A DNA stretch of 64,000 bases from Liquidambar formosana (taxonomy: Eukaryota; Streptophyta; Magnoliopsida; Saxifragales; Altingiaceae): NCBI GenBank assembly GCA_039720395.1, contig CM077821.1, positions 39,244,792 to 39,308,791 on the forward strand, given 5' to 3'. The notes below the pieces were generated by a model. It was not told the origin of the DNA. It ran no database searches and worked only from the letters and a program-made list of their open reading frames with translations. Below are positions 36,502-49,003 of this stretch, piece by piece. Numbering within the stretch: the stretch's first letter is position 1; every line of letters starts with the position of its first letter. The position numbers were made by a program, and so were the translations under genes.

Positions 36502-37500
36502 TCACTTCACATGCGAAGGCAATATTGTTAGCTCAATTTGATCTCTTTTTTCCCGCTGAACTTTGCCACTACTAACTTGCTTTTCACTTCCAACTTCTTT
36601 TATATCATATAGAATCCTTTATGACATGCAGGGACATTGTTTGGGAACTAAATTTATTACCAATTTTCAGAATTTTTATTTTTTATGTTTATTTCTTTGC
36701 TAAGCATGTTAGACTTAAATGTACAGAGATAGAAGAAGTGACTAACCACGGCGGCCATGGCTGCCTCTAAACAGAGCAGTAGAAAAAAAAAAAAAAAACA
36801 AACAAACAAACAAACAAACAGAGAAAAAGGAAAGAGAGATGGTGACGGATTATGGAGGCTAATGGGGTTTGTGATGGCAAAGAGAAGCAGCAGATCTGAC
36901 AGGGTTGGGTTTTCGGGTGAAGATGGTGCGATGGTGTGGCATATTGGTGTGGATATGCGTTGCAGAAGGGAAAAATGGGATATGTGGGATGGATTCACAA
37001 AGACGATGGATGAATTGCGCAGCAAAGAGAGGTTGGTCATCTTGGCAAATGAAGGAGATTGACTAGATTTGGCAAATGAAGGAGAATTGAATGTTTGGTG
37101 ACATTGTTGATCTCAACTTGATGCAATTGGTAGCTGGCATGACGTGGTCACTGGCTTAGGGCTTTGGCCAAGTGGTAGCAAAATGAAAGGGAGACATGAG
37201 GGAGAAAAAGAGAAGTACTAAGGGTCACACCGTCACAGGGGTAAAATAGGTATTTTTTATATGAGGTGGCAAAATAGGCATATTACAAGTAAAAATTGGT
37301 CATGTGCATGCCACATGAGTCTTCATTATTTGGTCAACTAGCGTTTGGTTACCGCAGACCCTGAATTGTAAAACAATTGATAGTTTGAGTATTAAATTAC
37401 CAATATTTAAATTTGAAAAAATCAGAGTGAAACATGGCCTAAACTTAGGATAGTTTTACAATTTATCCCCCCACACACACACACACACACACATACACAT
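36502..37500. other. 5' flank of the ankyrin gene; simple repeats
   Basis: This should include the ankyrin promoter. It holds a poly-A plus (AAAC)n tract (36782-36820) and a (CA)n tract (37468-37492). An open frame at 36757-37062 begins inside the poly-A repeat and I do not accept it as a gene. Confidence 0.45.
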
Positions 37501-37507
37501 ATATATA

Positions 37508-37835
37508 TATATGTGGATGATGATCAGGTAAGCATGTGTTAATATAACTTATATCAATACTAGTATTTGGAGTTGTATGTTGTGCGTTAGTGAGATATGA
37601 GATACATTGAACTAATACGAGAGGTACAACCCCCAATGCATGATGCTGATGGGAACATAACCGATATAGTATTAGTGAGATATTATATATCGGTTATGTT
37701 CCCATCAACACCATGTTGATATAAGTTATATCATATCTCATTAATACATAAAGTACAAATCTCAATACAGGTGTTGATATAACTTATATCAGCACGTGCT
37801 TACCTAATCATTATCCCATATCTATAATATATTAA
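37508..37835. repeat. TA-tract-associated palindromic repeat family, nested or duplicated copy
   Basis: It begins after TATATATATATG with GGATGATGATCAGGTAAGCA and ends TGCTTACCTAATCATTATCC, which are inverted ends. The interior holds a second inverted pair (GGGAACATAACCGATATA and TATATCGGTTATGTTCCC at about 37650-37705), consistent with one copy inserted in another. Confidence 0.75.
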
Positions 37836-37940
37836 TAGGTTTGCAAGAAGGTCAAAGTCAAAGACAAAGACACGGCAAAAATATTTAATACTCATAAGAA
37901 AGGCACATGTCAAAGCATAGGCTTTTGTTTGTTATATATT

Positions 37941-39080
37941 GAGTAAATTGCACTTAAGGGTCCAGAGTTTGGGGTAGGTCTCACTTAAAGGTCCCAAATT
38001 TTAATTGCGTCAATTTGGTACCCAAATTATTAATTGGGTTTCAATTTGGGGTCCATCGTCATAAACCATTTGTTGACCAAATGGTTCTGCATCTAATTTT
38101 GCACATGCCGTGCATGTGACCTATATTATCCCTATTTTGCCTTTTTGATGGGTATGAAAACCCTATTTTACCCCAACATGGCTCAGATCTGAAAATCAAA
38201 GTTGATTAATCGATGGTCAAAATGGTCAACTAAGGGTCTCACATGGTAGGTCTCATCAAGACAAATCTACCCCTCACATTTGGAGTCAATCGGATCAACC
38301 TAAGGTCTTCAAATCTTGGGAACATGGTATGTGTGTATGAGTGCACCCACACTGGATCACAATCCACTTCACCTTCAACCTCATGACGGGTTGAAGGAGA
38401 ACATGTCAGCTTTGAGTTTTGTTCTGGGCCAACTTCCTCCTAACCTATCTTACTCATTTCTCAACCAAATTCAATGATTCAAAAGCCGAATTGAAACTCT
38501 TGCAGAGCACTACAAGCGCGCATAAATCGTTCATCCAAAAACTTGCAGAATCATAATCATTTTTGAGCCCAAAGTCTCGGGTTTATAACCCGAAAATCCG
38601 ACAATTTTCAAGAACTCGTTGTCGGCGTTCAAATCTGGGTTGGGTGGATTGTTGTCGCTGGCCTGGTACGAGGATGAGGAGAGAAGGGGAGAACGGTGGT
38701 GATGGTTGGGTTTTAAAGTAGTTGGCGACAGTGGGTTTCAAACCAAACGGGGGGTTTCAAATCTCATGTTTTTATTGCTTGTTCATTCGAAGGCAGGGGC
38801 ACTACCAGCAACATTCCTTTGATCCCAGGCACTTGCTTACGTATTGTGTGGAGAAGTGTCTACTGGACGCGGTTCAACTCCAACGCCGGTGATGTGGGTT
38901 TGAGAGCACACAAACGACGTCGTTTTGCGGGGGGCATTAAAGTCATTTTGGGAATGCCGTTAACACCGTCTCTGATTTTTGGTCAACACTAACATTGGGT
39001 ACCAAATTGACATAATTGAAATTCTGGATCCTTAAGTGAAACTTACCCCAAATTCGGGACCCTAAGTGCAATTTACCCTA
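37941..39080. mobile_element. Long-TIR element, probably non-autonomous Mutator-like
   Basis: Inverted ends of about 85 bp (GTAAATTGCACTTA, GTTTGGGGTA, CAATTTGGTACCC at the left; complements at the right) bound 1.14 kb. Such long TIRs and the AATTGCACTTA start are typical of plant MULEs. The flanks are AT-rich (TATATATT and TATTTTAT), so the 9-bp duplication is not certain. The interior (about 38380-38940) is GC-richer than its surroundings and may be a captured fragment. No clear reading frame was found. Confidence 0.7.
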
Positions 39081-39099
39081 TATTTTATATTCCTATTTT

Positions 39100-39214
39100 T
39101 TCTTCTAATCAATGTACCATGTATAAGGGTAGTGATGAATTTAAAATATAAAATAAGGATATATTGGTCAATCAAAAGCTTTTCTGACATTCAGCCTTTT
39201 ATAAGTAGTACAGA
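39100..39214 (-). mobile_element. Solo Helitron 5' end, minus strand
   Basis: On the minus strand it starts TCTGTACTACTTATAAAAG at 39214 and continues GAATGTCAGAAAAGC, TTTTGATTGACC, TATCCTTATTTTA. This closely matches the 5' ends at 6214 and 6181. I could not find its 3' end; the long-TIR element at 37941-39080 lies immediately inside. Confidence 0.65.
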
Positions 39215-39380
39215 GTATATATATATATATATATATATATTTCTTTTTAAATATTAAACTTTTTTTCCATACCAATATATAATTTTTATTTCTATGTGTT
39301 CCAATGCTATGAGCCCAACACCTTTCTCCCCAACCCCCAACTCCTAATTTTTTTACCAAATGGCTCTATTGCATAGAACA

Positions 39381-39450
39381 CCCCCCCCCCCCCCCCCCCC
39401 CAAAAAAAAGAAGAAGAAGAAGAAGAAGAAGAAGAAGAAGAAGAAGAAGG
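39381..39450. repeat. Poly-C, poly-A and (GAA)n tract
   Basis: About 21 C residues, then A-rich sequence, then about 13 GAA/AAG units. The poly-C length may be unreliable in any assembly. Confidence 0.95.
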
Positions 39451-41790
39451 GAGATGAAACCACAAAACTTGGAATCATCTAGAAAAACACAAAAAGATGA
39501 GCATTACACACAGATGGCGATAAAGGCAATAAAGTAGGCTTGGCTTTCCCCCTTCCCCCCACTTCCCCTTCTCTCTCTATTGGCTAAGCCTCATGGCGAT
39601 GAGACCCCACTCTCTCTCTTCATTTGGTTTAGTTGATGTTAGTGAGACCAATGAGAGAGAGAGAGAGAGAGAGAGAAGAGTAAGTGGCCACACTAAGTTT
39701 CCTCTGTATCCATTCGCTTTATTTATTTTACTTTTTATTTCTAACTTTAGATTCTTATTATCTATATTAAGGTAAATTAGATTTGTGAGAGAAGAGAGAA
39801 GAGAGGAAACGTAGGACCACGGGGGCAAAATGGGTGTACTAACCAAACCTTTTAGTGGGGCTGTGGATGCAGCGAAAATGGCTGTGGAAATGGCCCTTCC
39901 CAATATAATTATTTAAGGTGGTTAAGTGAAGCTTGATACATACTTGCATAGTATTTTAATTCCAAAGATGAAAATTATGATTTTATGAGAAAAAAGCACT
40001 TGATCAATGTTGATGAAATTGGTGATAGTTTATGTTATTAAAGGTTGAAGGACCCAAAACCTAACATCCTACTAAAGTACTAATAAGATAATACAGCATT
40101 ATGAAATTAGAGATATTTGATTTTTATAATTTTATACATATATTATTAAAGGTAGGGCGTTTGACAAAGTTCAACCCATCAACCAAACTAAACCATCAAT
40201 TTTATTGCTTAATCCGCCTAAACCACATCACCTAACCTCTCAAACCGCTTGAGTCGGTGCGGAATGGAGCGGATTGGTTTGGTTTAGCGGATTAGGTGGT
40301 TTTTTGCACATCCTCATCGATCTTTTCATCAAGAATTAAGATCGTTTAAAAAAACCCCCTTCCAAAAAGAAGAGCTGTCTCGAGATTTTTGATCTAGTGA
40401 CCCTCTTCGTGCTGTCGCTGACCTGCGCTTGAATTCCTCGATGGCTTCTGATGGTTTTTGGGGTTCTTCTGTTTTGAGAATTGAGACCCATGGGCTATGG
40501 GTGTCGGAATCGCTAGGAAGAAGCTCGTGATTTTGGTGCTACAGATGGAGTGGTGGTCAGCAGGCAGTGATCAAAATCGTCGGCAACCACTCGACGTCGA
40601 TCTTCATCTTCATCATTGTCGGTGCGTCAATCACTCCCTTTGTTCTATATGTGTGGGTATATATATATTTTATTTTATTTTTTGAGAATTGGCCATTTTG
40701 GAATTGTTCATCGTGCTGTGTATATACATTTTTTTTCTTCAAATTATTGTTCATTTGATTTTGGATTTTTTGTTCACTATGTTGTTGTTTGTTCTTGGTT
40801 GAGTCTCCCAACTGATTTGGGAGGGAGACCCTCTCTCCTCCGACCCCCATTTTGGTGTCATGGCCAAATAGCTTTGAGCTAAACTGAGAGCCAAATTTGG
40901 CTCTCAGTTTAGTTCTGAACTATTTTATCTTATGGTTTAGCTCCCCGGTTGGAGAAGCCGTTTGAGCTATTTTTCGTCAAATGAGTTATATTTAGCTTTA
41001 GCTTACGGTATAGCTCTCCCGTTGGAGATGCTCTAAGAGCATCTTCAACATGAGGCCTGCATTTAGTCGAGTTATAGGCATAAGAGCATCTTCAACAGGA
41101 GACTTGCATTTAGTTGAGTTATATGCATTTTTTGCTTCACAACAATATAAAAATGCATTGTTACAATGAAAATGCATGATATGAAAAAAATGACTACTCC
41201 AATACATGTGAACCATTTTTTTGCCTCACCTACCTTTCCCTCCACCTCAAACAATTTCTTGCATGATTATGCGATAAATTTGAAGCTATGTTAAACCCAA
41301 TATTTGGACGATGTGGAATATGATATATTTCCAACAGAAAAATAAGTCTTTGGGTGCCAGGCCTCCTAATTTTTATCGAATGTACGTAGTGGCCTCTTTC
41401 CATTACAAATTTTGTCGTTGTTTAAGGGTTAAATGAAAATGCTACATCTAATTAAATTGTGAAGGCTCATCCAAGCAAAGATCATGAAGGGAGATATTCG
41501 GAGCATAGCAAAGATCATACCCAGCATTACAAAAGTATTTATTTATATTTATTTAAAAGAAAAGGGAAAGAGAAGAAGAACAGTACGTACATCCGTGATC
41601 AGAGAGAGAGAGAGAGAGAGAGAGAGGTGAAGTGTAGTACCTGTGGGTGGTGAATTTTGTGGACAATGTTTAGACTTCCGAATGCCTTAACAAAGGCGTT
41701 GGGAGTTTGGACAAAATGACAGAGGAAAAGGGATAAGAGAGGTGAGGACAAAGATGAAAGATCGGCACAAATTTATATCATTTTGAGTTA
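39451..41790. other. Intergenic with transposon-like fragments
   Basis: It contains a GA microsatellite (39655-39676), a fragment rich in AACCAAAC and GGTTTGGTTTAGCGGATTAG (about 40180-40310), and an inverted pair around GAGCCAAATTTGGCTC (40888-40903). GAGCATCTTCAACA words at 41038 and 41085 are a common MITE terminus. 41611-41632 is a (GA)n tract. Open frames at 40497-40882 overlap in several frames and have no recognisable domain. No gene is supported. Confidence 0.45.
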
Positions 41791-42362
41791 CTAGTTGAAG
41801 AGATACGTGCAAAGCACACGCCTGATGCCTTTTGTTGGTATATCATTTTGTTGTTATTTGTTCGATACACTACAATCAAAGCCCACCAACACTACAATCT
41901 AATTAAGCAAAGCAAAGCAGTATTCGTTACAATCTAATTAAGCAAAGCGGTATTCGTTCATCAAAAGAAAAAAGCAAAGCAGTATTCGTTACAATCTGAT
42001 TAAGCAAAGCGGTATTCGTTCATCAAAAGAAAAAAGCAAAGCAGTATTCGCTTCATAAGAGCATCTTTAACATGAGGCTTGCATTTAGTCGATTTGTTGT
42101 TATTTGTTCGATACACTACAATAAAAGCCCACCAACACTACAATCTAAGCGAAGCAGTATTTTCAATCTTGGTAATCTCGATCAGTTCTTGAGTACTTCC
42201 AATAAACGAATTTGGTACCTGTGCTTGGACTTTTGCCTGAATATAGCCAAATGTCAACCATATCATCACTATATACACTTACAGTATCGGCATTGTCATA
42301 ACACAGCGATTGTACAGAATTTGTGTAGTATTTGTTTTCTTTTCTTTTATAGGTAGTGTTGA
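41791..42362 (-). mobile_element. Short Helitron next to the duplication breakpoint
   Basis: On the minus strand the 3' end has hairpin GGCGTGTGC, TTT, GCACG..., then TATCTCTTCAACTAG at 41791, followed by host T. The 5' end near 42362 reads TCAACACTACCTATAAAAG, like the other Helitron starts, but is preceded by G rather than A. The interior is a tandem array of AAGCAAAGC(A/G)GTATTCGTT units. Homology to the kinesin block begins about 45 bp further on. Confidence 0.65.
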
Positions 42363-44603
42363 CAAAACATAGATAAGATTATTGGAAATAGATTGCGCCT
42401 AGCCACTGGGGTTAGGGCATTTCTTCTTTAGAGTCATCTCTCTCTTTGTATGGTTGTGTGAATATCGTTCACAATCGCCGTGAATTTTGGTTGAATTTTT
42501 TATATGTGTGTTCAATCATTTTTCAGGCAGTTTAGTGAAGACGAAATGCGGAACAATGCGCCGCAAGTTGTTACCTGCAACGAGTACCAGAGAGAAGTCG
42601 CGGTTTCCCAGAACATTGCCGGGAAACATATCCATAGGATTTTCACGTTCGACAAGGTATCTTCCAAATAAGGACCTTTACTCTGTTTGAGTTTATTCAA
42701 TTTCTTTAAAATTCCAAGTTAATTTTCGTGTTCTGTTTTATGTGAATGCCTAGATTTGATGCATTTCGATATGAAGTTGTAGAAAAGGGCTTTTTCACTG
42801 TAGAGAGGTAGAGCGATTTTGTTTTCGATTTGATGTTTTTTCTTTTTTTTTGAAAAAGTGGCTTCAAGTAAATTGATTTCTAATTCATGAAGGGGTAGAA
42901 AGTTTCAACTTTCAAAAGCTGCTTCTACTTTAAAACAATGGAATGCTACAGTATCTTTAAGTATGAGCAGATTCTTTAGCCAAGAAACAATCTGATAGTC
43001 GGAGTTGGATTGATGAAACAGTAGTAGTCTTTTGCAACTTTGTGCTTTATGGTGATGAACATTATTTGGATAAGTGGATTGAGTAGATTGTTTTAGTGAA
43101 TGCTTTTTTTCTTCTTGTTGTTTGATTTTCGATTTGTTCTCTTAGTTTTTTTCCTACAGGACCCTAAATTTAGGATAGGTTCAGCCATTGTGATTATGAT
43201 GTCGTATAGATTGAGAATTTATTTGTGGTGTATGTAGGTTTTTAGTCCTTTTGCTCAGCAAAAGGATCTTTATGAACAAGCAGTCATTCCTATAGTGAAT
43301 GAAGTTTTAGAAGGCTTAAACTGTACCATATTTGCGTATGGTCAAACGGGTACAGGGAAAACTTACACAATTGAAGGTGAATGCAAAAGGTCAAAGGTAC
43401 GGGACTTGTGCATCACATAGTTATGTTAGTTTAAGTTTGTTGTACTCATTCATGGTTGAATTTTAAAATGTTTTTTTTTCTTGATGTTATCCTAAAATAT
43501 GACAGTGGGCCTAATGGAGAGTTGTCATCAGAAGCGGGTGTCATACCAAGGGCTGTTAAGAAAATTTTTGATACAGGTCAAAATGCAGAATACAGTGTGA
43601 AAGTTACTTTTTTGGAGTTGTACAAGGAGGAGATCACCAACTTGTTTGCTCCTGAAGAAATATCCAGATTTGTTTTGGAGGAGAAGCAGAAAAAAAGTTG
43701 CCCCTCATGGAGGATGGGAAAGGTGGAGTTCTTGTAAGAGGACTAGAGGAGGAAATTGTAACAAGTGCAAGTGAAATTTTTACTTTACTTGAAAGGGGGT
43801 CTGCAAAACGTTGCACTGCAGAGACTTTATTAAATAAACAATCAAGGTCCCACTTTTTTCTACCTGCTTTCTTGTTTACTTATATTTTATAAAGAATTAA
43901 AATGAAATTTCTTTTTATTTATTAAGAATGTCTTGTATTTCAGTCGGTCGCATTCTCTTTTTTCTATTACAATACGCATCAAGGAAGCAACTCCAGAAGG
44001 TGAAGAACTTATTAAATGTGGCAAGTTGAATTTGGTTGATTCAGCTGGATCAGAAAATATTTCTCGCTCTGGTGCTAGGGAGGTATTTATATTCATATTG
44101 CTAACTTATGGTTTGGTATTTACAGTAGGAGTTCCTTTATTTAGTTCTAAATTATAATTGTTGAATGTTTGTTATTGTTGCTCTGTAAACCTTGTTGATA
44201 ATTTTTTTCTCCTTTATTTTATTTTACTTCAATATTATATGCATGTTTTATATTTGTTAGGGTCGTGCAAGAGAAGCTGGAGAGATCAACAAGAGTTTAC
44301 TTACTTTAGGGCGAGTTATTAATGCTATTGTGGAGCATCTTGGACATATTCCCTACAGGTCTAAATTGCTTCTCTGTCTCCTTTAGTTAATTATTATTTT
44401 CTTCCTTTTACCTTTTTTCTTCCCCATCCAATCCTTATTAAAGCAGTAAATTGGAATTCAGAGATAGCAAGCTCACACGATTACTTCGTGATTCATTGTG
44501 GGGATGAACCAAAACATGCATTATAGCCACAGTTTCGCCTGCTGTCCATTGTCTAGAGGAGACATTGAGTACATTGGATTATGCACACACGGCGAAAAAT
44601 GAA

Positions 44604-44712
44604 GGTTATCTTTTTGGGTGGATTTACATATTGGAATGGTTATCTTTTTGGGTGGATTTGTTTTGTGAATTGACATATTGGAATGGTTATCTTTTTGGGT
44701 GGATTTGTTTTG
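44604..44712 (+). repeat. Threefold tandem repeat replacing a splice donor
   Basis: GGTTATCTTTTTGGGTGGAT occurs three times here, spaced by TTGGAAT-containing linkers, but once in copy A (about 14957). It abuts the motor-exon sequence GGCGAAAAATGAA directly, so the end of exon 7 and its donor are lost. Confidence 0.9.
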
Positions 44713-47700
44713 CTGCTCTCTCTCTCTCTCTCTCCCCCCATCCCATGCACCTCTATTAAATAAAATTTAGAGTTTGTTATCAATCTGATTTAATGAGCTA
44801 AATTTTTTATAATATTTGTTCCATATATCCACAAAATGAAGGTTCAATGAATGACCTGCTCCTCCCAATATGAATGCTTGAATGTAATCACAGACGTGAG
44901 GACTGATTTGGTCATGTTTTCAATGTGTTCCAAGATTTAGACTTGGAATTTTAGTAGTATTGTTGTGTGAAAACTTGGATTTATTAAAGCTCATGAAGTT
45001 TAATCATTCTGCCTTGTCTTTTATTTTTATTTTTATTTTTATAATTTTGTTTTGTTTTTTCGTTTTTGGGTATACTGCCCAGTCATTTGTTTAAGGTATG
45101 TCTGGTGAACAGTATTTAATAGATTGAAGTGCCTTAATCCTCTTCATTGCAAAGATAAATGGCGGTTTTAATGGCCTTTTAAGAGTGGTCTTGGATTGTT
45201 GAAACATGTATGTCATGTTTTTGTTGGCATATTGGGATTATCATAATGTTGGTTACGTTAGGTAACTGCAATCATATATTCTGAAACATTTTGTAAGTTC
45301 CTTTAAAATTTTCTCTTTTGTTATGGTTATTTGTAGGTTAACCAAAAAATGATGAAATCCAACTCTTATTAGGGACCGTTATGGTGAAATTGAACGGCTT
45401 AAAGCAGCTAAGATTCTTTGGGTTTGCCCATTGTTGGGCAAGAAACATGTTCAGCAGCACTTAATTGTGATAGGTATAACTTCTGGTGGTTTGATTTGCC
45501 TTTCACTAAGTGAATTTTCCTCTCTCTCTCTTTTTTTTTTTTTTTTTCTTTTTCCCCTTTCTTTTTATGTATGAATATACAGAGGTTTATGCTGCGCGTG
45601 AGAAAAATGGTGTTTATCTTCCAAAGGAGAGATACTATTGGGAGGAGAGTAAAAGGAAGGTATTCCATCTTTACCTGTTTTTGTTTGTTCCTTCCATTTA
45701 TATAATGCCATACTCAAATTGATAGAGTCATTTCATTTTTTATTTTGACATTTGGTACACTGTCTTAGATTTGACATTCAGTTATTGTTAGCGAGAATGT
45801 AGCATTGATGTTTAGTAGTCCTTTCTCTTTTCCCGACTAAATGGCTAAACCTTACTCTCAGAAGACTAAAATTATATTAGTTTATAAGCTCTGGACCTGT
45901 CAAGGAGATCCTATTGAATGTTTGTCTTCATTCTCTCATTAATTACCTGAAGTTTATGCCTGTCCTTGTTTTTTTTTCCTCCTCTCTTTTTTGGTTTAGG
46001 CTATGGCAGATCAGATTGAGCAAATGGGTGTTATGATAGAAACCCATCAGAAGGTCAGTTTACGCGATGCTATTGCTATATATTATTGGTGTTGATATCT
46101 TATTTGTTCCTGCTATTATTCATTTCACTTATCACAAGTTTTTTTTGTCTCAAACAGCAATTGAGGAATTGCAAGATAGATATGATGCCCAGCTTCTACA
46201 ATGCTCTGATTTAAGTAGAAAACTTGATTCCACCCAGGTGAGTTGTGTATGTGTTATTTATGGTTTTGAAAATTATGCATAGATTTTTATCTTTCATGGG
46301 AAAGCTATGCAGAAAAACTTGAACCAAACCAGCAAATTGCTTGCCAGTGCTGAGGAAGGATTAAAGAGATGTCAGTATGCTCTGAAGGAGAGGGATTTTA
46401 TTATATCTGAACAGAGATGAGCAGGTGGGTTTGAATATTCTTGTTTAATATTTGGTTGCAATTATGTGTTTTAATTGTAGCTGTTGAATGTTTGAAACAG
46501 AAAATGCTCTGGCTTATCAAGCATGGTCTTGTGGACTTACGGTCTGATTTGGAGAAATCTCTTCGAGATAATGCTTCATTATTTTCAAAAATCCGTACTG
46601 TCTTTGTTATTACCTGGAAAATGTTTTGAGTGCTTACTCAAAATTATTGACTATTTTACTCTGTTGTGATATTATGTAGGTAGAGAAGACAAGCTCAGTG
46701 CTGAAAACAGATCAGCGGTGAAAAATTTTCAAGCTACGCTTGCAGAACAAATTGGTTCCCTTTGCAACATGTTGGCCACATCGATGTCTTGACAAATGAA
46801 CACATCCAGTGCATTGAGAAACTCTGTGATTCTTTTTTGGATCTACATGATAAGGTGTTGAACATCTTCTGGACACTGTTTTTTACTTCTTTTGTCTCTC
46901 CGTATTTTTGTTTTTCACTATGGAAATATTACTTTTCATGTTGTTTTTGGTATGGTAGTATTAGTTTTAGTGCAGTTAACATTTCTCCATTTCCTTTTTT
47001 TTACTTGTTATTGTCCATGTTTTATGTAATCCTGTCAATAGGCAGTTATGGATTTAAAGAAGAAAGTGACGTCTTCAAGGGCTTTGTATATTTCTCACAT
47101 TGAGGCAGTGCAAAATGTTGTCTGCTTGCATAAGGCAAGTCTAATGCTGGATTAGAGGAGATTTCATCCTTGGCTTCTTCTAATGCACATTCTATTGAAG
47201 AGGTTGGTGGTAAGAGTTACTAGCATTACTATCATTATGATTTTTTTGGTTTTGTCTGAAGTGCTTCTTTTTCATTCTTTTCTTTTTTCTTTTTTCCTTG
47301 AATCAGTTTTTAGCTACAGAGGCTGGTGAAGCGAATTCGATTTTTGATGATCTTCAAGGCACTCTATCAACTCACCAAGGAGAAATGGAACTTTTTGCTA
47401 GGGAAATGCGTCAGGTTTGTAACTTGACTTTCACTTCAACTCTATCATGAAAATTTAATTAAGCTTATTTAATTTGGTAGCAATCAAGTTATCTTTGAGC
47501 TGTATTTAGAACTTTGAATAATTAAATGCTGGGTTTTTTAAAATAATTTTTGTTTCAACTAATACTAAAAATCTTGTGGGGACCAGCAAATGGTTGCTTC
47601 TATTTTGATGCATGAAAAGTTTCTAAGCTTGTAAATGATAGCTACATTATTGTATTTTGCACTAGTATCCTATAAAATACTTATACTCCTCTTGCCCATC

Positions 47701-48658
47701 TTTCTTTATTTATAAAATCTATATGTTAGATATTATCTTATGTATCTTGAATGATGCAGAGATTCCATGTTAGTATTGAGCACACGAAGGACATCTCTGA
47801 GTTCACTAATGGATTTCTCCATAACCTTCTGGAAGAATTAAAAAAGTTTGAAAGTCATGCTACTCAAGATGATGAGCTTCAATTGAAGAGCTTTGCTGAA
47901 TTTCAGAAGGCTTTTGAGGTACACTTTTGGAACTTGAGATCAGAGATGTAAATTTCATTTTGAGATGGCTGACATTTCTATCCTAACCTGTGCAGGAGCA
48001 GGCAAAATCTGAAGCAGAGAAGCTTATTGCTGATATGTCCAATTTAGTCACCAAACACCTCCATCGTCAACAAGAGCTGGTTTGTTTTGTCTTATCAGGT
48101 TTTATGTTATCTTTCTTCTCTTGCTTTCTTCTTAATTTAGATTCATGGTTAAACTAATAGGTGGATGCAAGACTAGTTGGTCTTAGAGATGCTGCTATTG
48201 GAAACAAAGCATTTTTGGATGGGCATGTTTCCTCGATGGAGGGCATCACAAAGGATGCAAAACGAAAATGGCAAGAGTTTTATATGCAAGCGGAGAGCGA
48301 TGCCAAAGATTGTGCTGATTTCTCTGCTGCTAAACATTGTTGTATGGAGTTACTCCTACAACAATGGAATGTTTTGTCTAATGCAGTGTTTTGGGTATGT
48401 CTTTTTTTTCTTTTCTTTAAATTTTTTATCCTCCAGTGTAAGTAGTACTGAAACAGCTTCCAGACACTGGAAAAGGACTCATGAGTCTGTGAATGAGATG
48501 GGTGGTAAACATGTTTCAGCTATGGTGTCACTTGTCAGGTCAGTCGTTTATGTGTTTAGTAGATCCTCATATTCCTGTTCTAGCAGAAGAATTTGTTCAT
48601 TGTTGTTGTTGGGTTTATTTATTTATTTGTTAATAGGGTTAATGGGAACAGATCCTTA

Positions 48659-49003
48659 GGCTGTGTTTGGTTTGAAGGAATGGAATGGAGAGGGAATGGA
48701 ATGGGAGTGGGAATGGAATGAGAATGGGAATGGAATGTTAATAGTCATTCCATACCAATGTGTGGTAACGGGTCAGAATGGAATGGAAAAGAATAGGTGG
48801 GACCCATTTTTAATGTTTTTCATTCCTTAAATGGTGGGAATAGCCATTCCTCTTGCAAAGGAATGGCTATTCTCTCATTGGAAGGAGTAGAACCCCACAA
48901 AGGAATGTCCATTCCATTCCCTTTTGCTACCAAACACACTTTTTTTTGGGTAATGGAATCTTCATTCCATTCCCTCTCTCATTCCCTCATAACAAACGTA
49001 GCC
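48659..49003. mobile_element. Tourist-like MITE, copy at the orthologous intron position
   Basis: Same element and site as 19214-19565, with TTA on both sides. The ends are GGCTGTGTTTGG and AACAAACGTAGCC. It was carried here by the segmental duplication. Confidence 0.85.

Noticed and set aside
36757..37062. 101-codon plus-strand frame starting MAASKQSSRKKKKK
   Set aside because: The start of the frame is a poly-A and (AAAC)n repeat, with no recognisable domain and no splice context. A reverse-strand frame overlaps it.
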